Origin: a virus
Virus record (IMG/VR): IMGVR_UViG_3300050821_000418
Location: 1-37,164 of that record
Reading direction: 5' to 3' (one strand)
Length of the DNA stretch: 37,164 bases
The notes under the pieces were generated by a model. The model saw only the letters and a program-made list of their open reading frames with translations, did no database searches and had not been told where the DNA came from. The position numbers and the translations under genes were made by a program. This document shows positions 22,559 through 28,861 of the stretch, piece by piece. Every line of letters begins with the position of its first letter. Position 1 is the first letter of the stretch.

Positions 22559-25003
22559 ATGAATCAATTCAATAACATTCCGCTTGAACTGCGGTTATTG
22601 CCACAATGGATAGTATGGGATAAAGATAAAGTTCCCTGCAATCCATTTACTAAGCAACCGGCTAATGTAAATGATCCTGAAACTTGGACAACTTTTGAAA
22701 ATTGTTATATCAATATTGATAATTATAACGGTATTGGTTTCGTATTTACTGATAATGATCCTTATTTCGGTATTGATCTTGATGACACGCAAGGCGACCA
22801 AATAGCATTAGACCGACAAATTAAAATTTATCGCGAATTTGATAGCTATTCTGAGATTTCACCATCGGGTAAAGGACTGCATATAATTGGTAAAGGAACG
22901 GTTCCGCAAGGTCGTCGTCGTTCCCACATAGAGATATATTCCAGTCAACGCTATTTTACAATGACTGGAAATGTATATCCTTCCGGTCAGGCGAAGCCAA
23001 TTGCAGAACGTCAAAGCATGTTAATGCAATTGTGGAAACAAATGGGAGCGGGAGCGCCAGCTACTTATTTGTATAAAGGGGATGATAATGAACGATTTAC
23101 AGATAATGAAATTATTGAGCAAGGAAGAAAAGCAGTTAATGGAGATAAATTCGAAATATTGTTATCTGGAAAATGGCAGGATAATTATCCGTCTCAATCC
23201 GAAGCAGACTTTGCATTCATTGACATTATTGCTTTTTATACGCAAAATAGGAAACAGATTGAACGTATCTATCGAAATTCTAATCTCGGACAAACCGATA
23301 AAAAGCGACAAAGAAAAGACTATATTACATGGATGATTAACAAATCATTCGATAGAATGTTACCACCGCTTGACTTTGATGGATTTAAAATAGCGTTAGA
23401 AAGTAAGATAAATGAACAGCATAGAAATAATAATAATAGCAGTACCAGTAATAATAGTGCTTCTAATGTTTGCATTCAAATAGCCGATTTGTCATTGAAC
23501 CATATAGCCGGTTCGTCCAATGGTAAGACGGCGGATTTTGATTCCGCTAATAATGGTTCGAGTCCATTACCGGCTTCCACTAGCGTAGCTCAATTGGTAG
23601 AGCCCGTGGCTCATAACCGCTCAGATGCAAGTTCGAATCTTGCCGCTAGTACCATTATTTTGCCACCGGGACTTCTCGGAGAAATCGCCCAATTTATCTA
23701 TGCTGCCGCTCCGCGTCCTGTACCTGAAATCGCATTAGCTGCTGCCATAGGCTTAATGGCGGGTGTCACGGGACGTGCTTACAACATATCAGGCACGGGA
23801 CTTAATCAGTACGTGCTTTTATTAGCTGCCACGGGTTCGGGCAAGGAAGCAATGGCGCTCGGCATAGATCGCCTAATGAATACAATTCGGCTTCAAGTTC
23901 CAACATCAACACACTTTATTGGTCCTTCTGAAATTGCTTCTGGGCAAGCACTCATTAAACATCTTTCAAAAACTTCACAATGCTTTGTTAGTATTCTTGG
24001 TGAATTTGGATTGCGACTTGAAGCTATGTCAAGTCCTACTGCTAATTCAGCCGAAAAAGCTTTAAAGCGAATGCTACTTGATCTTTACAATAAATCCGGT
24101 CATGGACAAATGTTTCGACCGTCTATCTTTGCTGATAGTGATAAAAATATTGCAACAACCGAAAGTCCCGCTTTTTCTATTCTTGGTGAAAGCACACCGG
24201 AACGGTTTTATGGTGCCTTAAATGAAGATATGATTAGCGAAGGATTATTACCTCGCTTTATGTTAATTGAATACAATGGCCCTAGACCGCCATTATCAGA
24301 ATTTCATTTGCAAGCCAAACCTTCATTTGAATTAATAGAACGGTTTGCTTCGCTAGTTGCTTATTGCGAAAGCACAATGCATCAGAAGAAAATAATTAAT
24401 ATTAATTGTGACCAACGATCGGATGGAATGTTAAGGAAGTTTGATAAATTTTGTGATCAACAAATCAATGGAACAAATAAGGAAGTGCTTAGACAACTTT
24501 GGAACCGTGCCCACATTAAAGCTTTGAAGATATCCGGCTTAATGGCTGTTGGATGTAACATGCTTGCTCCGATTGTTATCCCACAATATGTTGATATTGC
24601 AATTAACATGGTGCAGTCGGATATTAGAGCTTTATCGGCTAAGTTTGAGGCCGGTGAAATTGGATTGTCAACTAATGAGTCCAAACAGCTTAAAGAATTA
24701 TTGCGTATAATTAGAGAATTTGTTGTTAAGGATTGGAGTGAAATATTAAAGTATTTTGATAATGAAAAATTACATAAGGAGAAGATAATTCCTTATGCAT
24801 ATTTAAGTCGTCGCTTGATTGCAACATCGGTTTTTCGTACTGATAAGGTTGGAGCTACAAACGCAATTAAAAGAACTATACAAATTATGATTGAAAGTGA
24901 TAAGATAAGAGAGATTGGTAAGCAAGAATTGGCGTCTAAGTTCGGTACAACTCAAAGATGTTTTATCGTGAGCAATCCAGCACAATTATTTGAAAAATTA
25001 TAA
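22559..25003 (+). CDS. PrimPol-like + DUF3987 ATPase replication protein with embedded tRNAs
   Basis: The N-terminal domain (about 1-270) is an archaeo-eukaryotic-type primase/polymerase fold: QWIVWDKDKVPCNPFTKQPA, the metal site GIDLDD (D73, D75), SPSGKGLHI (H108) and HIEIYSSQRYFTMTG, then a helix bundle (KRQRKDYITWMINKSF) as in NrS-1-like polymerases. An Asn/Ser-rich linker (285-370) follows. The C-terminal DUF3987 region has Walker A ATGSGKE (424-430) and a Walker B-like VSILGEFG (E481) and probably is the helicase-type ATPase. The protein likely primes and unwinds DNA. Two complete tRNA genes (23506-23654) form residues 316-366 of the linker without breaking the frame. It ends six bases inside the opposing endonuclease VII gene. 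Confidence 0.85.
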   Translation: MNQFNNIPLELRLLPQWIVWDKDKVPCNPFTKQPANVNDPETWTTFENCYINIDNYNGIGFVFTDNDPYFGIDLDDTQGDQIALDRQIKIYREFDSYSEISPSGKGLHIIGKGTVPQGRRRSHIEIYSSQRYFTMTGNVYPSGQAKPIAERQSMLMQLWKQMGAGAPATYLYKGDDNERFTDNEIIEQGRKAVNGDKFEILLSGKWQDNYPSQSEADFAFIDIIAFYTQNRKQIERIYRNSNLGQTDKKRQRKDYITWMINKSFDRMLPPLDFDGFKIALESKINEQHRNNNNSSTSNNSASNVCIQIADLSLNHIAGSSNGKTADFDSANNGSSPLPASTSVAQLVEPVAHNRSDASSNLAASTIILPPGLLGEIAQFIYAAAPRPVPEIALAAAIGLMAGVTGRAYNISGTGLNQYVLLLAATGSGKEAMALGIDRLMNTIRLQVPTSTHFIGPSEIASGQALIKHLSKTSQCFVSILGEFGLRLEAMSSPTANSAEKALKRMLLDLYNKSGHGQMFRPSIFADSDKNIATTESPAFSILGESTPERFYGALNEDMISEGLLPRFMLIEYNGPRPPLSEFHLQAKPSFELIERFASLVAYCESTMHQKKIININCDQRSDGMLRKFDKFCDQQINGTNKEVLRQLWNRAHIKALKISGLMAVGCNMLAPIVIPQYVDIAINMVQSDIRALSAKFEAGEIGLSTNESKQLKELLRIIREFVVKDWSEILKYFDNEKLHKEKIIPYAYLSRRLIATSVFRTDKVGATNAIKRTIQIMIESDKIREIGKQELASKFGTTQRCFIVSNPAQLFEKL
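23506..23579 (+). tRNA. tRNA-Gln (UUG), inside the PrimPol-DUF3987 ORF
   Basis: All parts are present: acceptor AGCCGGT/ACCGGCT (7 perfect pairs), D arm GTC/GAC with a GG loop, anticodon stem GCGGA/TCCGC with loop TTTTGAT (anticodon TTG at 23538-23540), T arm AATGG-TTCGAGT-CCATT, discriminator T and an encoded CCA. It lies in sense orientation in the linker region of a long ORF. It would read CAA, the main Gln codon in these genes. The final A is shared with the next tRNA. Confidence 0.92.
23579..23654 (+). tRNA. tRNA-Met (CAU) (or tRNA-Ile2), inside the same ORF
   Basis: Acceptor ACTAGCG/CGCTAGT (7 perfect pairs), D arm GCTC/GAGC with AATTGGTA loop, anticodon loop CTCATAA (CAT at 23612-23614), T arm GCAAG-TTCGAAT-CTTGC, discriminator A and encoded CCA. 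The anticodon stem has four pairs plus a C-T mismatch at its base. Overall it looks like elongator tRNA-Met; with lysidine at position 34 it would read AUA as Ile. Its first base is the last A of the tRNA-Gln CCA, so the pair is fused with no spacer. Confidence 0.9.
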
Positions 25004-25285
25004 ATGTTCTTTTAAATAATCGATAGCTTGTTCTAAATAATCAATTCTGTCTTTAAAAAATCCTAAACCGAGATTACAATGATGACATAATAATTTTCTT
25101 ATTTTACCAGTTTTGTGACAATGATCTATTCGAGGTTTTACTTCTCTACTGAAAGGTGTTCTACATATTGCACACATATTGTCGTTCAATAAAAGTTTTG
25201 ATAATGATACTTTTGATTTTGTTTTATAAGAATCTGATGATATTTTAGATTTGAGAGTTGTTAATCGCTTATCAATGGTGTTCAC
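24998..25285 (-). CDS. Recombination endonuclease VII (HNH, treble-clef zinc)
   Basis: The core MCAICRTPFSREVKPRIDHC followed by HKTGKIRKLLCHHCNLGLGF and FKD....L..AI.YL is the endonuclease VII signature: two C-x-x-C zinc pairs and the D-H-C-H active-site segment. Such enzymes resolve Holliday junctions and branches before packaging; small free-standing copies can also behave as homing endonucleases. I choose the GTG at 25285 (N-terminus NTIDKRL), with AGGAGA seven bases upstream; a longer ATG frame from 25348 lacks a good site. It is the only minus-strand gene in the right half, sitting tail to tail with the PrimPol gene, as expected for an inserted gene. Confidence 0.85.
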   Translation of the reverse strand: MNTIDKRLTTLKSKISSDSYKTKSKVSLSKLLLNDNMCAICRTPFSREVKPRIDHCHKTGKIRKLLCHHCNLGLGFFKDRIDYLEQAIDYLKEHL

Positions 25286-25580
25286 GGTACGTTCTCCTTT
25301 ATAGGAAATATGATACCCTTTTATATGGAAAAAGTTGATAAGAGTCAAGAGGTTATGATGGATATTGCGTCGTATAATTATAACGCCTGTATATATCTCT
25401 AACTTACAATGTTAAATTACAGTCCTACGATAATTGATCCTACGTTAATTACTATCTATTTCTACTATATTATATATATTATATTTTATTATAAATAGAG
25501 AGAAAACAAGGACTTAGCTATCTATAAAAACGTCAAAGATCGCTATAAGCCTAACGACTGTTAAAAGTAGGAGGTTAAAA
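25286..25580. other. AT-rich intergenic stretch with promoter-like sequence
   Basis: No ORF is supported here. A very AT-rich run at about 25440-25500 contains several TATAAT-like hexamers (such as TATTATATATATTATA) but no clear TTGACA at the right spacing. TCCTACG occurs twice, 15 bases apart, near 25420-25440. The region separates the leftward endonuclease VII gene from the rightward accessory genes, so divergent promoters are expected. The next gene has GGAGG before its ATG. Confidence 0.4.
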
Positions 25581-25775
25581 ATGTTCCCAACCGAATGTCC
25601 TAATTGTGGATGTAAAGAGAAACAACCTAGAAAAGTTTGGCATAGAAGCTTTGTTGTATTTGGAAAGCAATTAGCTGGCGACATAGCTTTTAAATGTGGA
25701 TATGAAGTCTATGTTAAAGCTAGTGGATTGAAGGAACAAACGGTTTGTAAGAAGTGTGGGCATAAAGCTGCATAG
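25581..25775 (+). CDS. Small zinc-ribbon protein, 64 aa
   Basis: Two knuckles, CPNCGC near the start and CKKCG near the end, form a classic zinc ribbon around a beta segment (FVVFGKQLAGDIAFKCGYEV). A strong GGAGG lies upstream. The role is unknown; proteins of this size may bind nucleic acid or host RNA polymerase. Confidence 0.75.
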   Translation: MFPTECPNCGCKEKQPRKVWHRSFVVFGKQLAGDIAFKCGYEVYVKASGLKEQTVCKKCGHKAA

Positions 25776-25794
25776 CAACCATGCAAATTAAGGC

Positions 25795-25822
25795 TTGACA
25801 ATTAAAGTAGGACTGATAGAGT
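25795..25822 (+). promoter_or_regulatory. Sigma70-like promoter TTGACA-N16-TAGAGT
   Basis: A perfect -35 box (25795-25800) with a 16-base spacer leads to TAGAGT (25817-25822), matching three of six -10 positions, TAnnnT. The -35 is preceded by GGC like others in this region. It would drive the genes from 25850. Confidence 0.55.
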
Positions 25823-25849
25823 GTGATTGTTGAACAACGGAGCAAGCAA

Positions 25850-26014
25850 ATGACCTTCCAAATCACAAAGTTTATCAACTTCTTCGGCGAAACTCGATAC
25901 CGATTTACAGTTGACAGCATATTGCATCCCGGTCAAAAGACCAATAGTTGCAATTCGTGGGAAACTTATTCTGGCGCATATACTGCCGCAAGGCGAAGTG
26001 GATACAAAAAATAA
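25850..26014 (+). CDS. Small hypothetical protein, 54 aa
   Basis: The ATG at 25850 with GGAG eight bases upstream is preferred to the GTG at 25823. The product MTFQITKFINFFGETRYRF... continues with SWETYSGAYTAARRSGYKK, beta-rich then a basic end. The stop is directly followed by the next ATG. No family recognised. Confidence 0.6.
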   Translation: MTFQITKFINFFGETRYRFTVDSILHPGQKTNSCNSWETYSGAYTAARRSGYKK

Positions 26015-26308
26015 ATGAAGCGACGCGGTGAAGGTCAATTGTGCATGAGGCTGAAAGATAAAGTTGTCAGCCTCATGCAAGCCGGAAACGACATTCATAT
26101 TGTTGATGAAATATGGATTGCTCCGGTTATTGGGTTTTGGTTAAAAGAAGATTGTTATCGTTGGGAAGGTCAAATTAGAGGAATGCTTGGTGATAAGTCG
26201 GTTCATTTCACAATTGAAAGCTACGATACGGTTCGCGATAGCGTTTATCGAAAATTACAATATCAACGCGAAAGCTGGATGACTTATTTCTTTTGGACTG
26301 ATAGATAG
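26015..26308 (+). CDS. Hypothetical protein, about 97 aa (start uncertain)
   Basis: The body is well supported: HIVDEIWIAPVIGFWLKEDC, then YRWEGQIRGMLGDKSVHFTI, a compact aromatic beta/alpha protein. The ATG at 26015 follows the previous stop directly but lacks a ribosome site; an ATG at 26045 has GAAGG ten bases upstream, and one at 26075 is also in frame. A perfect 13-bp inverted repeat (26042-26079) covers the last two, so start selection could be controlled by RNA folding. Function unknown. Confidence 0.6.
   Translation: MKRRGEGQLCMRLKDKVVSLMQAGNDIHIVDEIWIAPVIGFWLKEDCYRWEGQIRGMLGDKSVHFTIESYDTVRDSVYRKLQYQRESWMTYFFWTDR
26042..26079 (+). promoter_or_regulatory. Perfect 13-bp inverted repeat within a gene 5' region
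   Basis: TGCATGAGGCTGA (26042-26054) pairs exactly with TCAGCCTCATGCA (26067-26079) around a 12-base loop. It encloses one candidate start codon and ends at another. There is no T-run, so it is not an intrinsic terminator. It may be a translational control hairpin, an operator or an RNase processing site. Confidence 0.55.
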
Positions 26309-26324
26309 TGTGGGCACAACAAAA

Positions 26325-26362
26325 AGCAGCTTGACATTGCTAGTCAGGCTGCTAAGTTTTTT
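26325..26362 (+). promoter_or_regulatory. Dyad overlapping promoter TTGACA-N16-TAAGTT (or terminator)
   Basis: AGCAGCTTGAC (26325-26335) pairs with GTCAGGCTGCT (26343-26353) with one G-T pair, and T6 follows at 26357-26362, so the element can act as an intrinsic terminator for the upstream gene. The same bases contain a -35 TTGACA (26331-26336) and a -10-like TAAGTT (26353-26358). As the same -35/-10 pair recurs at 30189 and 31213, a promoter with an overlapping operator is also likely. Confidence 0.6.
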
Positions 26363-26392
26363 AAATCAACTCTAGATGTAGGAGAATGAACA

Positions 26393-26686
26393 ATGAACAA
26401 GTTGCACTTTGCTAAGTTGGTCGCATTTATTGCTAGTCAAAGCGGACAAGCAATGGATGATTGGGTTTTGGAACAGTTGTCGCAACTTACGACTATGCCG
26501 CCTGTTGCATCTAAAATTGTTTGTGATGTTGATGCACTTTATCAAATGATGGAAGCAATGCAGCAAGGTCGTAAGATTGATGCAATTAAGGCTCATCAGG
26601 CATTGACTGGCTATGGATTGAAGGAAAGTAAGGATGCTGTTGAAAAGTATTGGTTTGATCGTGGAGGTATTGAAGGCGCAATTTAA
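26393..26686 (+). CDS. Ribosomal L7/L12 C-terminal-like domain protein
   Basis: The C-terminal segment QGRKIDAIKAHQALTGYGLK then ESKDAVEKYW matches the L7/L12 C-terminal domain (K..AIK..R..TG.GLKEAKD.V), which contacts translation factors in ribosomal L7/L12. The N-terminal half is helical (FAKLVAFIASQSGQAMDDWV). Similar stand-alone proteins exist in phages and bacteria without proven roles; interaction with host translation or another ATPase is possible. AGGAG lies upstream at good spacing, and a promoter-like dyad precedes the gene. Confidence 0.75.
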   Translation: MNKLHFAKLVAFIASQSGQAMDDWVLEQLSQLTTMPPVASKIVCDVDALYQMMEAMQQGRKIDAIKAHQALTGYGLKESKDAVEKYWFDRGGIEGAI

Positions 26687-26731
26687 TTACAGCTAATAGC
26701 CTTGGTGCGATCTAGGCTATTGACAGTAATT
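26685..26731 (+). promoter_or_regulatory. Nested dyad with TTGACA in the 3' arm
   Basis: AATTAC (26685-26690) pairs with GTAATT (26726-26731), and inside it AATAGCC (26695-26701) pairs with GGCTATT (26715-26721). The segment GGCTATTGACA continues with TAATTAAA, as at 30184. A -35 is thus present at 26720-26725, but I find no convincing -10 at 16-18 bases. It may be an operator or a terminator without a T-run. Confidence 0.45.
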
Positions 26732-26788
26732 AAACATAGGAGGTTCCACCGGGCAATTAACACGTAGCTGGCGAGTCGTGCCGCGATA

Positions 26789-26816
26789 ATAGGATAATTG
26801 ACATAGGATGATTGAC
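26789..26816 (+). repeat. Tandem 14-bp direct repeat ATAGGATrATTGAC
   Basis: ATAGGATAATTGAC is followed immediately by ATAGGATGATTGAC (13 of 14 bases equal). It lies about 65 bases upstream of a strong -10 element, a position and build typical of a regulator binding site. Confidence 0.6.
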
Positions 26817-26846
26817 TAAATTTGCAAAGCTAGTTAAACGCGCCTA

Positions 26847-26884
26847 GCGCCAGTGTGGCGCAAAAAGTAAATCTCTGGTATAAT
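26847..26884 (+). promoter_or_regulatory. Extended -10 promoter with operator dyad
   Basis: TGGTATAAT (26876-26884) is a perfect extended -10. The -35 position holds no good hexamer; instead a perfect dyad GCGCCA-GTG-TGGCGC (26847-26861) covers it, as expected for an activator or repressor site. Transcription should begin near 26891 and read the leader below. Confidence 0.7.
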
Positions 26885-26890
26885 AAGGGA

Positions 26891-26993
26891 GTTGTGCAAT
26901 GCGCGGGAACTAAAAGCCCGCTGATTATTTAGCTACTTGGCTAGCGGGAAGCATGTCCTGGCCGATGCTAGCCAAGTGTCGAAATAATAGGTG
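26891..26993 (+). ncRNA. Structured leader RNA with two strong hairpins
   Basis: Hairpin one: GCGGG (26903-26907) with CCCGC (26917-26921). Hairpin two: ATTATTT (26924-26930) with AAATAAT (26982-26988) and, across a 4x4 internal loop, ACTTGGCTAGC (26935-26945) with GCTAGCCAAGT (26967-26977), capped by a 21-base loop. The ribosome site AGGTG of the next gene starts right at the foot of the long helix. The stretch from 26732 to 26994 contains no supported ORF. Confidence 0.6.
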
Positions 26994-26997
26994 ATTG

Positions 26998-27177
26998 ATG
27001 AAAAAACCAATTCGCGTTGACGATGAAAAGTTAAAGTTGCTTTGGCCTAGCCGCTTGCCTGATAAGGTTCTAGCTGCTAAGATGGGTCATGATCGAGGAA
27101 CGTTGCATAGGCGAGCTAGAGCGTTAGGGTTGCCATATCGTCGGAATATTTGGGCACAAGAGTTAGAACATGATTAA
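26998..27177 (+). CDS. Small HTH DNA-binding protein, 59 aa
   Basis: The ATG at 26998 follows AGGTG. The sequence DDEKLKLLWPSRLPDKVLAA then KMGHDRGTLHRRARALGLP is a helix-turn-helix of the GcrA/homeodomain-like type (LW...L.D..LA..MG..RG....RA..LGL), common in alphaproteobacterial phages. The structured leader in front may regulate its translation. It overlaps the next gene by eight bases. Confidence 0.7.
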   Translation: MKKPIRVDDEKLKLLWPSRLPDKVLAAKMGHDRGTLHRRARALGLPYRRNIWAQELEHD

Positions 27178-27361
27178 TATCTATCCCGGTCAAAAGATCA
27201 TAACCAAGTATGGAACTGTACGAACGATTGCACTTGTGCTAGTCGATGGTACGATCTTGGCTTATGGTCGTGACGGCTCGCTTGAAGTCGTTGAGGCTTG
27301 CTCGGATGCTTGGGGTGGCGAGCATGACCTTTCTGTATTAATGCCAGCCGCGATAGGCTAA
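27170..27361 (+). CDS. Hypothetical protein, 63 aa
   Basis: A small beta-barrel-like sequence (GQKIITKYGTVRTIALVLVD, then GTILAYGRDGSLEVVEACSD), possibly SH3-like. It overlaps the HTH gene and its stop overlaps the next micro-ORF (TAATG). Function unknown. Confidence 0.6.
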   Translation: MINIYPGQKIITKYGTVRTIALVLVDGTILAYGRDGSLEVVEACSDAWGGEHDLSVLMPAAIG

Positions 27362-27420
27362 TGCTGGTGCGTCGGTTAGGCTTTTGGCTGATTGGGGTAG
27401 CTCTTGACATGAAAGATTAA
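27361..27420 (+). CDS. 19-aa micro-ORF, hydrophobic
   Basis: MLVRRLGFWLIGVALDMKD starts at a TAATG junction with the previous stop and ends five bases before the next ATG. Basic start, hydrophobic core and acidic end would suit a tiny membrane peptide. Only the junctions and fit support it. Confidence 0.35.
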   Translation: MLVRRLGFWLIGVALDMKD

Positions 27421-27424
27421 TAAG

Positions 27425-27679
27425 ATGGATGATTTTATTAAAACTATCATACCAAGGTCTAATGTAAAAGTTGATATGCCTGATGGAGCGGGATTACCAA
27501 GAGATTATTTACCTAAATTTAATTTAAAAGATAAAGTTCATATTGACAATGATGATTCGATTGTTGGAATTATTACAGCAATTCAATGGCGAATAGAAAG
27601 CAACTGTTCTTATGAGGTATCGTGGTTTTCAAATGGTAAAGCAGAATCATCTTTTATTGAAGAATGGCGGTTATCATGA
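27425..27679 (+). CDS. Conserved small phage protein, SH3-like, 84 aa
   Basis: The middle and end (FNLKDKVHIDNDDSIVGIIT, EVSWFSNGKAESSFIEEWRL) match a recurrent small phage family with a KV.I....S..G.VT......Y.V.W..NG......F.EWRL pattern, probably a Tudor/SH3-like barrel. The role is not known. Its stop overlaps the following ATG (ATGA). Confidence 0.65.
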   Translation: MDDFIKTIIPRSNVKVDMPDGAGLPRDYLPKFNLKDKVHIDNDDSIVGIITAIQWRIESNCSYEVSWFSNGKAESSFIEEWRLS

Positions 27680-27912
27680 CACCCGAAGGCCTCGTTAAAA
27701 GCGGTCGAAAGGTTAGTTCAATGATGATAGATGATTTAGAAGAAATTAATTTAAGAACAGATAAGGTTGTTGATAAACAAAACAAAATTAAAGCTGGAAC
27801 AAAGCGAATGATGAAAACTATAAATAAAATTAATAGTCAATCTAGATGGATGAAAGAATTAAGAGGTAAAAAAGGCGCTAAAGCTTGTCATTTAAAAAGA
27901 TATGGAAAATAA
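27676..27912 (+). CDS. Hypothetical protein sharing its first codons with the VRR-NUC gene
   Basis: It begins MTPEGLVKSGRKVSSMMIDD, and the first ten codons repeat those of the next gene (MTPESLAKSG). At DNA level 27 of 31 bases from two bases before the ATG are equal. The rest is a basic helical protein (DKQNKIKAGTKRMMKTINK, ending GAKACHLKRYGK). This looks like a gene inserted at, or fused to, a duplicated start of the nuclease gene. Function unknown; nucleic-acid binding is possible from its charge. Confidence 0.6.
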   Translation: MTPEGLVKSGRKVSSMMIDDLEEINLRTDKVVDKQNKIKAGTKRMMKTINKINSQSRWMKELRGKKGAKACHLKRYGK

Positions 27913-27915
27913 ATC

Positions 27916-28314
27916 ATGACTCCCGAAAGCCTTGCTAAAAGCGGCAGCGAAGATGCAATGCAAATGGCGCTCTTTTGTTGGGCACAACAAAATCAAGATA
28001 AATATCCCGAATTAAAGTATTTATTTCACATTCCTAATGGTGGATTTAGGGATATCCGAACGGCTGGCAAGTTAAGAGCCACCGGAGTTAAAAAAGGTGT
28101 GCCTGATATTTGTTTGCCAGTTAAGCGAGGATTGTTTAGCGGATTGTGGATTGAATTGAAGAAAGACTATAAGGCACCTATTTCAAAAGAACAAGAAGAA
28201 TGGCTTGACTTTTTACGAACACAAGGGTTTGCTGCGCTTGTATGTGTTGGTTGGACTGACGCCAAGGAAGTGATCGAATGTTATTTGAATGACATACGAA
28301 GCGGAGACTTTTAA
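27916..28314 (+). CDS. VRR-NUC family nuclease
   Basis: The 132-aa protein has the compact PD-(D/E)XK fold of VRR-NUC enzymes: E-x-x-x-Q-x-x-L (EDAMQMALFCWAQQN), FHIPNGGFRD, the TG.KKGVPDICLPV segment with the catalytic D, and LWIELKK (E-x-K). It then continues KAPISKEQEEWLDFLRTQG, with VCVGWTDA at the end. Phage VRR-NUC proteins act on DNA junctions or flaps. Its start region is duplicated 240 bases upstream. Confidence 0.9.
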   Translation: MTPESLAKSGSEDAMQMALFCWAQQNQDKYPELKYLFHIPNGGFRDIRTAGKLRATGVKKGVPDICLPVKRGLFSGLWIELKKDYKAPISKEQEEWLDFLRTQGFAALVCVGWTDAKEVIECYLNDIRSGDF

Positions 28315-28315
28315 A

Positions 28316-28483
28316 ATGTCAAATACAAACAAAGAACGTCTAGCAGAGTTGAAACGAAATCTCGCTAATGAATTGAAAGCTGATAATCCTGGATTGTTAT
28401 ATATCGAGGATTTACAGCTTTCAATTAAAAGGCTGGAATTAGGAATGGGTTTTGATTTTCAAATGGTGAATACAAATGGATAA
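28316..28483 (+). CDS. Small helical protein, 55 aa
   Basis: The ATG at 28316, two bases after the VRR-NUC stop and with GGAG upstream, is preferred to the internal frame from 28289. The product MSNTNKERLAELKRNLANEL... then YIEDLQLSIKRLELGMGF is mostly helix, probably coiled coil. It overlaps the next gene by eight bases. Confidence 0.6.
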   Translation: MSNTNKERLAELKRNLANELKADNPGLLYIEDLQLSIKRLELGMGFDFQMVNTNG

Positions 28484-28826
28484 ATTACTTTGGATAAAGG
28501 TTGCAATGGCGTATGACGTTACTGTTTCGCAAGTTATAGGGAGAAATAGAAATAATGGTTGGGATTATAATTTGAATATATTGGAAATAAATATTGTAGA
28601 GCCAAAGAAGGAAATCAAAATGACAAAAGAAGAAGCAAAAATAATTTGCGCCAATAGAGGTTATAGCGAGATACTTGGATTATTTGAAGCACTCGGATTA
28701 ATTAAGTTTAAAGAAGAAAAGAAAGATGAGCGTCAGTTTCTAATTAAAACTATTGAAGGTAAAGAAGTTTTAGTTAAAGCTTATGAAATTATCAAACTTG
28801 TAAAGGAATGGGAATTATGTCGCTGA
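28476..28826 (+). CDS. Hypothetical protein, 116 aa
   Basis: The N-terminal part has an HTH-like flavour (WIKVAMAYDVTVSQVIGRNR) and the C-terminal part is Lys/Glu-rich helix and strand (KMTKEEAKIICANRGYSEIL, FLIKTIEGKEVLVKAYEII). I do not recognise it. The stop lies inside a 12-base sequence (TGACGGCACAAT) repeated at the next gene's start. Confidence 0.6.
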   Translation: MDKLLWIKVAMAYDVTVSQVIGRNRNNGWDYNLNILEINIVEPKKEIKMTKEEAKIICANRGYSEILGLFEALGLIKFKEEKKDERQFLIKTIEGKEVLVKAYEIIKLVKEWELCR

Positions 28827-28861
28827 CGGCACAATTTCGTAAAAAGAGGAAAAAGAAATGA
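28817..28861 (+). CDS. 14-aa micro-ORF with duplicated gene start
   Basis: MSLTAQFRKKRKKK overlaps the previous gene's end and the next ATG (ATGA). Its LTAQ codons come from TGACGGCACAAT (28824-28835), which recurs at 28859-28870 as the start of the following gene (MTAQYK). It also contains the AGGA used by that gene. It may be a by-product of the duplication and not a gene. Confidence 0.25.
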   Translation: MSLTAQFRKKRKKK

